A stretch of 64,000 bases of DNA from Arthrobacter sp. H16F315 (GTDB lineage: Bacteria; Actinomycetota; Actinomycetes; Actinomycetales; Micrococcaceae), in contig NZ_JAMXSS010000002.1 in the NCBI RefSeq assembly GCF_024124825.1, positions 124,001 through 188,000 of the forward strand, given 5' to 3'. The notes below the pieces were generated by a model. The model saw only the letters and a list, made by a program, of their open reading frames with translations, did not search any database and was not told the DNA's origin. This document shows, one piece after another, positions 52,347 through 61,080 of this stretch. Every line of letters starts with the position of its first letter. The stretch's first letter is position 1. Both the position numbers and the translations under genes were made by a program.

Positions 52347-54076
52347 GCCACGGCCTCCGCGGTCAGCTGGGATTCGACAATTTCCTGGTAGGTGCTGGAG
52401 GTCTGCAACAGCTCCTTATGTGTGCCGCGGTCCACGATCCGTCCTTTGTCGAGGACCAGGATCTGGTCCGCGTCGGCGATGGTGGAGACGCGCTGACCGA
52501 CAATGATTACGGTCGCGTCCGCCGTCTTCGCCTTGAGTGCGCGCCGGAGCCTCGCGTCCGTGGCGACGTCGAGGGCGGAGAAGGAGTCGTCAAACAGGAA
52601 CACCTTGGGCTCGGTGACGAGGGCGCGGGCGATGCAGAGCCGCTGGCGCTGTCCGCCGGAGACATTGGTGCCGCCTTGGGAAATGCGGGAGCCGAGGCCG
52701 TCCTTTTTGCCGCGGACAAAGTCAGCCGCCTGGGCGACGGCCAGGGCGTCCCAGAGTTGTTCGTCGGTGGCCCCGGGCTTGCCGAAACGCAGGTTGTGCT
52801 CGACGGTCCCCGAGAACAGGTACGGCCGCTGCGGAACCATGGCCACACGCTGCGTAATCTCCGAACGGTCCAGGTTGGTCACGGGGACGCCGTCGAGGAA
52901 TACTTCCCCCTCGGCTGCGTCGTAAAGGCGGGGCAGCAGTGACAGCAGGCTGGTCTTGCCGGCGCCGGTGGAGCCGATAATCGCCACTGTCTGCCCGGGC
53001 TCGGCGGTGAAGCTGATTCCGCTCAGTACCGGCGATTCGGCGCCGGGGTAGGCAAAGGACACATTCCGGAACTCGACGCGGCCGGCCTTCCTGGCCGGGG
53101 TCACCGGGGTGAGGGACTCGCGGATGGACGGCTCGACGTCGAGCACCTCACCAATGCGGTCCGCGCACACCGACGCACGGGGAATCATCATCGCCATAAA
53201 GGTGCCCATCATAACGGCCATCAGGATCTGCAGGAGGTACTGCAGGAATGCCGTCAGCGAGCCGACCTGCATCTCGCCCGCGTCGACCCGCTGGCCGCCG
53301 AACCACAGCACGGCCGCGGTGGAGATGTGCAGGATCATGCCGATGGCGGGGAACATAAGCACAAACAAGGCACCGATCTTCAGCGACACGTCGGTGAGTT
53401 CCTTGTTCCCGGCGCCGAACCGTTCCGCCTCATGCGGTTCGCGGACGAACGCGCGGACAACGCGGATGCCGATGATCTGCTCGCGCAGGATGCCGTTGAG
53501 CCTGTCAATCTTCTTCTGCATGGTGCGGAACAGCGGCATCAGCCGGACCACAAGGTAGCCCACTACGACCACAAGCACCGGAACGGCAACCCACACCAGC
53601 CAGGACAGGCTGAGGTCTTCGCGGAGGGCCATTATGATCCCGCCGATGCACATGATGGGTGTGGCCACCATAAAGTTCAGCCCCAGCAGCATAAGCATCT
53701 GCACCTGTTGGACATCGTTGGTGCCGCGCGTGATCAGGGTTGGGGCGCCAAAGACGTTGACGTCCTTTGCGGAGAAGCTCGTGACCTTCCGGAACACACC
53801 GCGGCGCAGGTCTCGGCCGAACGCCATCGCCACCTTGGATCCGAAGTAAACTCCGGCGATCGCGGTGACCACCTGGACCAGTGCGACGACGAGCATCACC
53901 CCGCCGGTCCGCCAGATGTAGTCCGTATCGCCGCGCGAAACGCCCTCGTCAATGATCTGGGCATTCAGGCTGGGAAGATACAGGGCCGCGATGGTGGATG
54001 CGAGCTGGAAGAAAATGACTGCACCGATGGATGGCAGATACGGCCTCGAGTAGCGCCGGATGAGGGTGACAAGCAT
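52343..54076 (-). CDS. ABC exporter half-transporter, degenerate-site subunit
   Basis: Partner exporter of 577 residues from MLVTLIRRYSRPYLPS; AAGGA nine bases upstream favours this ATG over a GTG two codons earlier. Six spans, then an ATPase domain with Walker A IGSTGAGKTSLLSLL, intact signature NVSGGQRQR and Walker B VFLFDDSFSALD, where Asp replaces the catalytic Glu. Such Asp substitution marks the inactive site of heterodimeric exporters like TM287/288, BmrCD and LmrCD. First gene of the exporter-thioesterase group. Confidence 0.93.
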   Translation of the reverse strand: MLVTLIRRYSRPYLPSIGAVIFFQLASTIAALYLPSLNAQIIDEGVSRGDTDYIWRTGGVMLVVALVQVVTAIAGVYFGSKVAMAFGRDLRRGVFRKVTSFSAKDVNVFGAPTLITRGTNDVQQVQMLMLLGLNFMVATPIMCIGGIIMALREDLSLSWLVWVAVPVLVVVVGYLVVRLMPLFRTMQKKIDRLNGILREQIIGIRVVRAFVREPHEAERFGAGNKELTDVSLKIGALFVLMFPAIGMILHISTAAVLWFGGQRVDAGEMQVGSLTAFLQYLLQILMAVMMGTFMAMMIPRASVCADRIGEVLDVEPSIRESLTPVTPARKAGRVEFRNVSFAYPGAESPVLSGISFTAEPGQTVAIIGSTGAGKTSLLSLLPRLYDAAEGEVFLDGVPVTNLDRSEITQRVAMVPQRPYLFSGTVEHNLRFGKPGATDEQLWDALAVAQAADFVRGKKDGLGSRISQGGTNVSGGQRQRLCIARALVTEPKVFLFDDSFSALDVATDARLRRALKAKTADATVIIVGQRVSTIADADQILVLDKGRIVDRGTHKELLQTSSTYQEIVESQLTAEAVA

Positions 54077-54270
54077 GCCCACGAGTCCTTAGGGATGATG
54101 AATAGTTGCGGCTGGAAATGAGTCCGGTAAGGGGACATTGTCTCGATGTTCCCAGTATTAGCGGAGGGGGCTGACAGCCATCGCCATCCCACTCTACGAA
54201 ATGACCCGCCAGCGCGGAACAGCGGCGAGGAAAAATCATCCAAACGGCGTACTCTTCGGCCGCTGCACGA

Positions 54271-54319
54271 CTGAAGGCTCCGCCTCCGCCCCTGGTGGGG
54301 GCAGGCGCGGAGCCTTCAG
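54271..54319. terminator. Strong hairpin after the MFS drug exporter gene
   Basis: CTGAAGGCTCCGC...CCCC and GGGG...GCGGAGCCTTCAG form a stem of about 20 bases with a four-base loop. It lies 47 bases past the MFS stop on the minus strand and upstream of the ABC exporter start, separating the two drug-export units. The rest of 54077-54365 shows no gene. Confidence 0.85.
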
Positions 54320-54365
54320 CCGACGTTACCGACAGGACCTGCCCGGGCGCTGCGCGTTCCTGCGG

Positions 54366-56545
54366 CTAGTCGGTCCGGTGCCGTCCGTGGGTGGCGATGT
54401 AATCGGCCGCAGCGCGCTGCAGCTTGCGCTGTTTGGCCAGCTGCCGGCCCAACGCCGTGAGTTCCCCGGCGACACGGGCTTGCTCCGCCGCAATCACACG
54501 CTGCTCGGCAGCCTGTTCGTTCACGGCGTGCAGCGCCTCGGCCAGTTGGAGTTGCTGCTCGGCAAGCAGCCGTTGGGTCTGCAGCAGCACGGGTACGACG
54601 TCGGCTGCCTCGGGCCGGTCCTCGGCGAGCAGGGTCCGGGACCGCTGGCGGCCGCCTTCACGATCGCCGGGCTCGGCGGCGGACTCCCCGGGCGGGACGC
54701 GGGATTGGCAGCCACACCGGCCTCCCGGCGGGCGGCGTCGGGAAACCTGGATTCGGCGCGCTCCCGGCTGAGGACCTCGATAAACTCCCGGTCCAAGTCG
54801 ACGATGCCGGATCCGACGGCGGGGCCAACCGTGCCGGCGCCCTTCGGACCATTCCGCGGAGCATGCCCCAGGGCAGTCGCTGAAGCACCTCCGGCGGCGG
54901 CCACGGCAGCGTCCGCAGCTGCGTCTCCTGCCTGCGCGGCAGGCTCAGGCCGGATATCAACGGTGCGGCGCAGGGGGCGTTCCTTGATAAACAGGACGGC
55001 TACAAGAGCCACGAGGCCGATGATGGCCGAAATCAGGAAGACCTCCGCGATCGCGTCACCGTATGCTGCCCGCATAATCTCACGCAGCGGTGCCGGCATG
55101 TCCTTGAGGTCCATGGTGGCCCCCGCCGACCCCGCCGGCACCTGGATTCCGGCGGAAGCGAGCCCCTCGGTGACGAGCTGCTTGACCCGGTTGCCCAGGA
55201 CGGCGCCAAGGACCGAGACGCCGATGGCGCCGCCTACGGACCGGAAGAAGGCCACGGAGGCGCTGGCCGTACCGATGTCCTTGGCCTGGACAGTGTTCTG
55301 CACGGCGAGGACGAGGTTCTGCATCAGCAGGCCCAGGCCCAGGCCCAGGATGGCCGTAAAAATACCGGTCATCCACAGGTCGGTGGTGTGGTCCATGCTG
55401 CCGGCAAGGCCTAGGCCGCCCACCAGGAGGATGGAGCCGGCGATCAGGTACCGTTTCCACTTGCCGGTGCGGCTGATGAGCATACCCGAGGCAACCGAAC
55501 CGATCAGGTTGCCCGCGATCATGGGCAGGGTCAGCAGGCCTGCTTCGGTGGGGCTGGCACCGCGTGCCACCTGGAAGTACTGGCCAAGGAACGTCGATGA
55601 GCCGAACATGCCCACACCGACCGCTACCGAGGCGAGGATCGCGAGGGCTGTGGTTCGCTCGGAGATGATCTTGAGCGGGATGATCGGCTGGGATACCCGA
55701 GATTCCACCAGCACCAACAGGCCAAGGAGCACAACGCCGCCGCCCACCATTGCGACCGACTGCCATGACCACCAGTCGTAGTAGTCGGGGTTGCCGGCGA
55801 AGGAAACCCAGATGAGCAGTAGGCTGACGCCCGAGGTCAACAGGACCGAGCCGAGCCAGTCGATCTTGGCCGGGCGCTTGACGTGCTGGATCTTCAAGGT
55901 GACCTGGAGCAGGATCAGGGCGACGACGGCGAGCGGGACGCAGACGAAGAAGGTCCAGCGCCAACCCAGCGGGCTGTCCACAATAAAACCGCCGAGCAGC
56001 GGGCCGCCGGCTGTGCCGACGGCCATCACGCCGCCCATGTAGCCGGAGTACTTTCCGCGGTCACGTGGCGGGATCATGGAGCCGATGATGGCCTGGGCCA
56101 GGGCGGTGAGGCCACCCATGGCGATGCCCTGGATGACCCGGGCGGTCAGCAGCAGCGGGATGGTCTCCGACAGCCCGGCCATCACGGAGCCGGCGACAAA
56201 GATCACGATGCTGAGCTGGACCAGGACCTTTTTGTTAAAGAGGTCCGCCAGCTTGCCCCAGATCGGGGTGGTGGCCGCGTTGGCCAGGAGCGCGGCCGTA
56301 ATCACCCAGGCGAAGTCCGTCTGCGTGCCCTTGAGCTCGGACATAATGGTGGGAAGCGCGTTGGCAACAATCGTGCTGCTCAGGATGGCGGTGAAGAAGG
56401 CAGCCAGCAGCCCCGTCAGTGCTTCCATGATCTGGCGGTGGGTCATTGCCTCAGGTTCTCCGGCGGGATGGGCCGGGCGCGGGGACCCCGGCTGATCATC
56501 CGACCGGGCCGGGGACGGCCCTGTCGCGGCAGCGTGGTTAGCCAT
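54366..56545 (-). pseudogene. DHA2/EmrB-type MFS drug exporter with coiled-coil tail, one frameshift
   Basis: Fourteen-span drug:proton antiporter, about 726 residues when repaired. The membrane part (about 40-560) has LSSTIVANALPTIMSEL, WVITAALLANAATTPIWGKLADL (motif A), GGLTALAQAIIGSMIPPRDRGKYSG and GTAGGPLLGGFI (motif C). After the last span comes a long polar Ala-rich tail. One base added at about 54636 converts a shifted Cys/Pro-rich end to LLAEDRPEAADVVPVLLQTQ and a helix rich in Gln, Ala and Glu, ending GRHRTD, which reads as a coiled coil. The start is MANHAAAT. It sits 4 bases after the marR gene, which presumably controls it. Confidence 0.87.
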
Positions 56546-56549
56546 GTAT

Positions 56550-57035
56550 CTACTCCTTAACAGTTTCGGTCGTATTCGCGGGTCCGGCCGTCGTTGCCCG
56601 GGCTGAGGTCCTGAGGGACTCAGCAAGTTTCTTCAGGGTCCGCGCCGTGAGTTCGACGTCGTCCTGGCTCCAGTCCTGCAGCAGGCCCTGGATGGTTGCA
56701 GTGCGGTGGTCCTCGATGACACGCAGTTTCTCCGCACCGGCCACCGAGAGGGCGATCAGCTGTGCGCGGCCATCCTCGGGGTCCGGCCGGCGGACCACGT
56801 AGCCTTGCTCTTCGAGTTCGGCGATGTGCCGGCTGAGCACGGGGGCGCTGACGCCGAGCCGTTCCGCAAGGTGGGTGGCCCGGGATTCGCCCTCCCCGAC
56901 AAAACGGAGCACTCCTTGCAGGGCCACCCCGGTGTCCTGGCCGCGAAGGTTGGCTGCGGCAACACAGCGGACGGCGCGCTGAAGGTCAAAGATCTGGTAG
57001 ACGAGTTTGGCTGCGGCATTGGATTCAACGGTCAT
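56550..57035 (-). CDS. MarR-family regulator of the drug exporter
   Basis: Winged-helix repressor of about 161 residues. The dimer helix AKLVYQIFDLQRAVRCVAAAN is followed by the DNA-binding part LAERLGVSAPVLSRHIAELEEQGYVVRRPDPEDGRAQLIALS, with the DxR wing motif. It is directly upstream of and co-transcribed with the MFS exporter. The start MTVESNAA is chosen over a frame start 11 codons earlier because the latter lies in the operator region. The palindrome TTGCC-CTA-GGCAA just upstream is its likely binding site. Ligand: probably a toxic aromatic or an exporter substrate. Confidence 0.92.
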   Translation of the reverse strand: MTVESNAAAKLVYQIFDLQRAVRCVAAANLRGQDTGVALQGVLRFVGEGESRATHLAERLGVSAPVLSRHIAELEEQGYVVRRPDPEDGRAQLIALSVAGAEKLRVIEDHRTATIQGLLQDWSQDDVELTARTLKKLAESLRTSARATTAGPANTTETVKE

Positions 57036-57055
57036 GGCGGCACACCCTCTTTTAT

Positions 57056-57075
57056 TTGCCCTAGGCAACTATATA
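57056..57075 (-). promoter_or_regulatory. MarR operator and probable -10 element
   Basis: The inverted repeat TTGCC-CTA-GGCAA (57056-57068) lies 21 bases before the marR ATG. Reading the minus strand, TATAGT directly precedes it as a good -10 box, so bound repressor would cover the transcription start. This is the usual arrangement for an autoregulated marR-exporter operon. Confidence 0.65.
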
Positions 57076-57172
57076 GCAAAATTGGTTACTTCGGGACACT
57101 AACCCTGTTCGGGGCGGCCCCAGGGGCCATAACGCGCCGGCGCGTCGAAAGAAGTGGGCGTTAAACGCCAAA

Positions 57173-57227
57173 CGCGGGCCGGCCGCGTCCACCCTTCATT
57201 TAATGGGGAGGACGCGGCCGGTCCGCG
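57173..57227. terminator. 18-bp-stem hairpin between marR promoter and decarboxylase gene end
   Basis: Left arm CGCGGGCCGGCCGCGTCC (57173-57190) pairs with right arm GGACGCGGCCGGTCCGCG (57210-57227) with one mismatch, and ACCC/GGGG extends it around a TTCATTTAAT loop. It lies 55 bases after the end of the thiamine-diphosphate enzyme gene on the minus strand. Confidence 0.8.
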
Positions 57228-57281
57228 CAGTGTGTTTACCGATTTCCGGTGTACCGGCGTGCCGGCAGCCGGCTGGCCGCG

Positions 57282-58955
57282 CTAGTCGTCCAGGTGGGTG
57301 GGGGCGAACATCTTCAGCAGGGTCTCGACGACGACCACGTTCGGGCCGTCCGCCGCAAACCCCGCCCTGAGCGCATCCCCGATGTCCTCGGGGGCAACCC
57401 GGACGGCCGGGACGCCGAAGGCCTCCGCAAGCTTGACGAAATCAGGACGGGCGAGTTCGGTCGCGGTGGCCTTGCCGAAGGCGCCGACCATGTATTCGCG
57501 CAGGATGCCGTAACCGCCGTCGTCCACAATCAGCCATGTGACCGGAACGCTGTGCTGCTTGGCAGTGGCCAGCTCGGAAATGGAGTACATCGCCGATCCG
57601 TCGCCGGAGACGGCCAACACCCTAGCAGACCCGCCGGGCTTCCCCGTAGTTTCCAGGCCAACAGCGCCGCCGATTGCCGCAGGAAAGCCGAAGCCGAGGC
57701 CGCCGGCGCCCTGGGCAGAGTGGAACTGGCCCTGGCGGGCATCCCAGCAGCTCCAGGCCCAGTACGCGGAGATGGTCATGTCCCAGAATGTCTGCATGTC
57801 GGCGGGGACGGCCTCCCGGATGTCCGCCATAAACTTCAGTTCCTTGCCGAGATCCTGGGATTCGAGGCGGGCAGTGACCTTCGCCAGGGTTTTTTTGACC
57901 AGATCTTCCGGCGAAGTGCCGTGCCAATTGGTGCGATCGCCGTATGGTTCCCGCAGGGCATCGAGGGCATCGTCGAGGGCGGCGAGCGCCTGGCCGGCGT
58001 CGGCCCGGATGCCCAGACCGGGACGGTTGGATTCGAGGACGCGAGGTTCGGCGTCGATCTGGATGATCCGGCCGCGCGGCGCAAAGGTGAAGTAGTTCGA
58101 TGTGACTTCGCCCAGCGAGGAACCGATCACGATCAGCACGTCGGCGTCCTCAAGGAGCTCCGTCATGTACTGGTCCTCGATCCAGGACTGCAGTGAGAGT
58201 TCGTGGTTCCATGGGAACGCGCCGTTGCCGCCGGGCGTGCAAATGACCGGCGCCCGAAGCTTCTCCGCGATGGCGAGCAGCGACTTCTCGGCCCGGCCGC
58301 GGCGGGCTCCCCCGCCGGCGATGATGGCGGGACGTTCCGCCGACGCCAGCCATTTGACGGCTTCGCGGACCAGTTCGATCCGCGGCGGATTGTCGGCGGC
58401 CTCGGCGAGTGCATCCTCCACCGGCGGCACCATAATCGGATCCAGCAGCACGTTCTGCGGAATCTCCAACCACACGGGGCCCTGCGGGGAGGAAATCGCC
58501 TCGGTCCAGGCATCCTGGATAGCCGAAGGGATGCCGGAGGCGTGCTGGATCAGGCGCTGGCTCTTGGTGACGTTGGCGGCCGAAGCCTTCTGGTCATCGA
58601 GTTGGTGCAGCATTCCCTTGCGGCGCGCACCGAGTCCTTCGAGCGGGATCTGGCTAGCGATGACCACCATGGGAACGCCGGTGGCATACGCTTCCTGCAG
58701 CCCGGCAAGGGACGTCAGCGCTCCCGGTCCGGTGGAGAGGAAAAGGACACCAACCTCGCCGGTGGCCCGTGAGTAGCCGTCCGCGGCAAAGGCGGAGTTG
58801 TTCTCCACCCGGGAGGAGACGAAGTGCAGGTTGCCCCGGCCCATCGCATCAAAAAGCCCCAGGGCGTGCTGCCCCGGAATCCCGAAGACCGTTTTGGCGC
58901 CGAGCGCTTCGAGCGTCTCGACAACGAGGTCCCCGCCATTGCGCACTCCGGTCAC
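57282..58955 (-). CDS. Thiamine-diphosphate-dependent decarboxylase/synthase-like enzyme
   Basis: Acetolactate-synthase-superfamily enzyme of 557 residues. PYR domain: [14 protein letters not shown] and the cofactor-activating Glu in [20 protein letters not shown]. The middle domain holds [18 protein letters not shown] domain: the GDG-x(n)-N-type site [20 protein letters not shown] with [16 protein letters not shown]. No obvious FAD-binding quinone loop of classic IlvB. Its GTG/ATG start overlaps the ureohydrolase stop (4 bases), so it acts with that enzyme. A 2-ketoarginine decarboxylase (AruI-like) role fits best; an acetolactate or benzoylformate type enzyme is the alternative. Confidence 0.85.
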   Translation of the reverse strand: MTGVRNGGDLVVETLEALGAKTVFGIPGQHALGLFDAMGRGNLHFVSSRVENNSAFAADGYSRATGEVGVLFLSTGPGALTSLAGLQEAYATGVPMVVIASQIPLEGLGARRKGMLHQLDDQKASAANVTKSQRLIQHASGIPSAIQDAWTEAISSPQGPVWLEIPQNVLLDPIMVPPVEDALAEAADNPPRIELVREAVKWLASAERPAIIAGGGARRGRAEKSLLAIAEKLRAPVICTPGGNGAFPWNHELSLQSWIEDQYMTELLEDADVLIVIGSSLGEVTSNYFTFAPRGRIIQIDAEPRVLESNRPGLGIRADAGQALAALDDALDALREPYGDRTNWHGTSPEDLVKKTLAKVTARLESQDLGKELKFMADIREAVPADMQTFWDMTISAYWAWSCWDARQGQFHSAQGAGGLGFGFPAAIGGAVGLETTGKPGGSARVLAVSGDGSAMYSISELATAKQHSVPVTWLIVDDGGYGILREYMVGAFGKATATELARPDFVKLAEAFGVPAVRVAPEDIGDALRAGFAADGPNVVVVETLLKMFAPTHLDD

Positions 58956-60040
58956 TGGGCGACCCCGCCCCCGACGCGGGCTGCGGCCGGAGTGGCGAAG
59001 CCGGCCGGACGGTGGGATTCCTGGCCGAGCGCCTGCGCAGCGTACCCATTGGCCGCGCCGAAGCGGTCGCCCTCAACCGCGCTGTCCGCCATCAGGGTGA
59101 CCAGTTCGTAGGCCACGTGGCTTGCGGCGACGCCGGTAATGTCCGCATGGTCGTACGCGGGGGCAACCTCCACAATGTCCGCCCCCACCAGGTTCATGCC
59201 GCGGAAGCCGCGGATGATTTCGAGCAGCTCGCGGCTGGTGATGCCGCCGGCTTCCGGGGTGCCGGTGCCGGGGGCGTGTGCGGGGTCGAGGACGTCGATG
59301 TCGACCGAGATGTAGAGCGGGCGGTTGCCGATCCGGTCACGCACCTTCGCGACGGTTTCGAGCACGCCCTGGTAGTAGACGTCGGCGGAGGTCACAATGC
59401 CGAAGCCGAAGCGGTGGTCGTCGTCGAGGTCCTTTTTGCCGTACAGCGGGCCACGGGTGCCGATGTGGCTGATCGCCTCGGTGTCCAGGATGCCTTCCTC
59501 AACCGCCCGGCGGAACGGGGTGCCATGGGTGTATTCGGCACCGAAGTACGTGTCCCAGGTGTCCAGGTGCGCGTCGAAGTGCAGCATGGCGACGGGCTGG
59601 CCGGCGCGTTCGGCGGCGGCGCGCAGCAGCGGCAGCGCAATGGTGTGGTCCCCGCCGAGGGTCAGCAGCTTGCTGCCGGCGGCGGTCAGGTCCAGGGCAT
59701 TCTGCTGGATCGTCTCGATCGCTTCATTGATGTTAAAGGGGTTGACGGCCATATCGCCGGCGTCGGCCACCTGGATGTTCTCGAAGGGGCTGACATCCCA
59801 GGCCGGGTTGTACGGGCGCAGCAGCCGGCTGGCCTCGCGGATGTGGTTGGACCCGAAGCGGGCGCCGGGGCGGTAGGAGACGCCCGAGTCAAAGGGCACA
59901 CCCACCACCGTAACGTCGGCCTTGGCGACTTGGTCCAGCCGCGGCAGGCGCGCATAGGTAGCAGCCCCCGCGTAACGGGGGATGCGGGATGAATCAATAG
60001 GGCCAAGGTTGCCATTGGCCTCGATGCGCAGCTCTTCCAA
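58952..60040 (-). CDS. Agmatinase/guanidinobutyrase-type ureohydrolase
   Basis: Manganese ureohydrolase of the arginase superfamily, 362 residues, splitting a guanidino group to urea and amine. All metal motifs are present: [18 protein letters not shown] and [47 protein letters not shown] is typical of agmatinase-like rather than arginase proteins. The C-terminal 40 residues are a low-complexity Ala/Gly tail. With the following thiamine-diphosphate enzyme, 4-guanidinobutyrate from the arginine transaminase route is a likely substrate, agmatine or guanidinopropionate being alternatives. Confidence 0.92.
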   Translation of the reverse strand: MEELRIEANGNLGPIDSSRIPRYAGAATYARLPRLDQVAKADVTVVGVPFDSGVSYRPGARFGSNHIREASRLLRPYNPAWDVSPFENIQVADAGDMAVNPFNINEAIETIQQNALDLTAAGSKLLTLGGDHTIALPLLRAAAERAGQPVAMLHFDAHLDTWDTYFGAEYTHGTPFRRAVEEGILDTEAISHIGTRGPLYGKKDLDDDHRFGFGIVTSADVYYQGVLETVAKVRDRIGNRPLYISVDIDVLDPAHAPGTGTPEAGGITSRELLEIIRGFRGMNLVGADIVEVAPAYDHADITGVAASHVAYELVTLMADSAVEGDRFGAANGYAAQALGQESHRPAGFATPAAARVGGGVAQ

Positions 60041-60190
60041 AAGAAAGCCTCTCCTTCGAGGATTGACCGACGGGTGTGATAGCCATCATACACTCGAAGT
60101 TGCCTCTTGAGCATCAAATGTTTACAAGGAGAGCCATTCACGACATCCCCCGGCTCCCGGGCCGCACTGCGCAGTGACCGGGCCGGAACG

Positions 60191-60766
60191 CTAGCGGCTT
60201 GCGGCGGGGACCAGGACCCAGAGGACTTCGACGGCTTCGTCGGTCGGGTTGATCCACGTGTGCGGCTCGCGGCCGGGGAAAGTCACCGTGTCGCCCGTGT
60301 GGAGTTCAAATTCCTCGTTGGTGAGGATCAGCCGGATGCGCCCCTGCACCACATGCAGCACGTCAACGTCACAGTCCACGGCATACAGTTCCGATTCGCC
60401 GCGGCCGCGGGGCTCAATCACGGCCTGGATAATCTGCACCCGCCGTTCCGAGCGCGCGGTCAGCAGCCGCTCCACAATCCCGTCACCGCCGAGCGAGATC
60501 CTCGGTCCTTCGTCCTTCTTGGTGTGATGGGTTTCCGGGGCGGCAAACAGCTCGCCGATCGAGATGGAAAGCACTTGGCACAGCGTCACAAGCGATGCTA
60601 CCGAGGGCGAAGTGAGGTCGCGCTCGACCCGGCTGAGGAATCCCTTGGTCAGCCCGGTGGCGTCGGCAACCTGCTCGATCGTGAGCCGCTGCGACTGCCG
60701 CGCGGCGCGGATCCGGGAACCGATGGCAACCGGAACATTGCTCGGTTCAACTGGCAAAGCTTTCAT
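60191..60766 (-). CDS. XRE-family regulator with C-terminal cupin
   Basis: Transcription regulator of about 191 residues: helix-turn-helix (GSRIRAARQSQRLTIEQVADATGLTKGFLSRVERDLTSPS, residues about 17-57) followed by a cupin sensor with LHVVQGRIRLIL, HTGDTVTFPGREPHTWIN and VEVLWVLVP. Start MKALPVEPS has AAAGG 9 bases upstream. Regulators of this PuuR-like type often control polyamine and guanidino-compound genes. It lies between the ureohydrolase operon and the symporter and is transcribed with the former's direction. Likely to bind GGCAAC-type sites on both sides. Confidence 0.9.
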   Translation of the reverse strand: MKALPVEPSNVPVAIGSRIRAARQSQRLTIEQVADATGLTKGFLSRVERDLTSPSVASLVTLCQVLSISIGELFAAPETHHTKKDEGPRISLGGDGIVERLLTARSERRVQIIQAVIEPRGRGESELYAVDCDVDVLHVVQGRIRLILTNEEFELHTGDTVTFPGREPHTWINPTDEAVEVLWVLVPAASR

Positions 60767-61080
60767 TTTTTGGAACCTTTCACGGCCGGCCGCTCGGCCC
60801 CATCGTTTGAGCAATACTAGCGGGACGGCCTCCCCGGCTGGCCAGATCCGGCCGCGACGCGGAATGCGTCTTGACTGTTACCAGCATCACAACATAGGGT
60901 TTGGCAACAAGTGTTGCCTATTGGGTAAAAAACTGCACCAGTTGCGGTGGTGTTGCCCGGTCCGGGACACCTTCGCTGGCAAATAGTGACCGTACCCATC
61001 AGGAAGCAGCTGGATCCCGCGCGCCCCGCAATCGCGCCGACGGGTTTCAGCCCAGCTCAGAACAGCTCAGGGAGCCCTTT
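60767..61080. promoter_or_regulatory. Divergent control region of regulator and symporter
   Basis: A 314-base gap without a convincing gene. TTGACT at 60871-60876 with ATAGGG 17 bases on forms a plausible symporter promoter. Just downstream lies the perfect inverted repeat GGCAACA-AG-TGTTGCC (60903-60918). A GTTGCC half site also lies at 60099-60104 in the ureohydrolase leader. An in-frame extension of the symporter to 60901 would cover the repeat but lacks homology-like sequence and a ribosome site. Confidence 0.6.
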
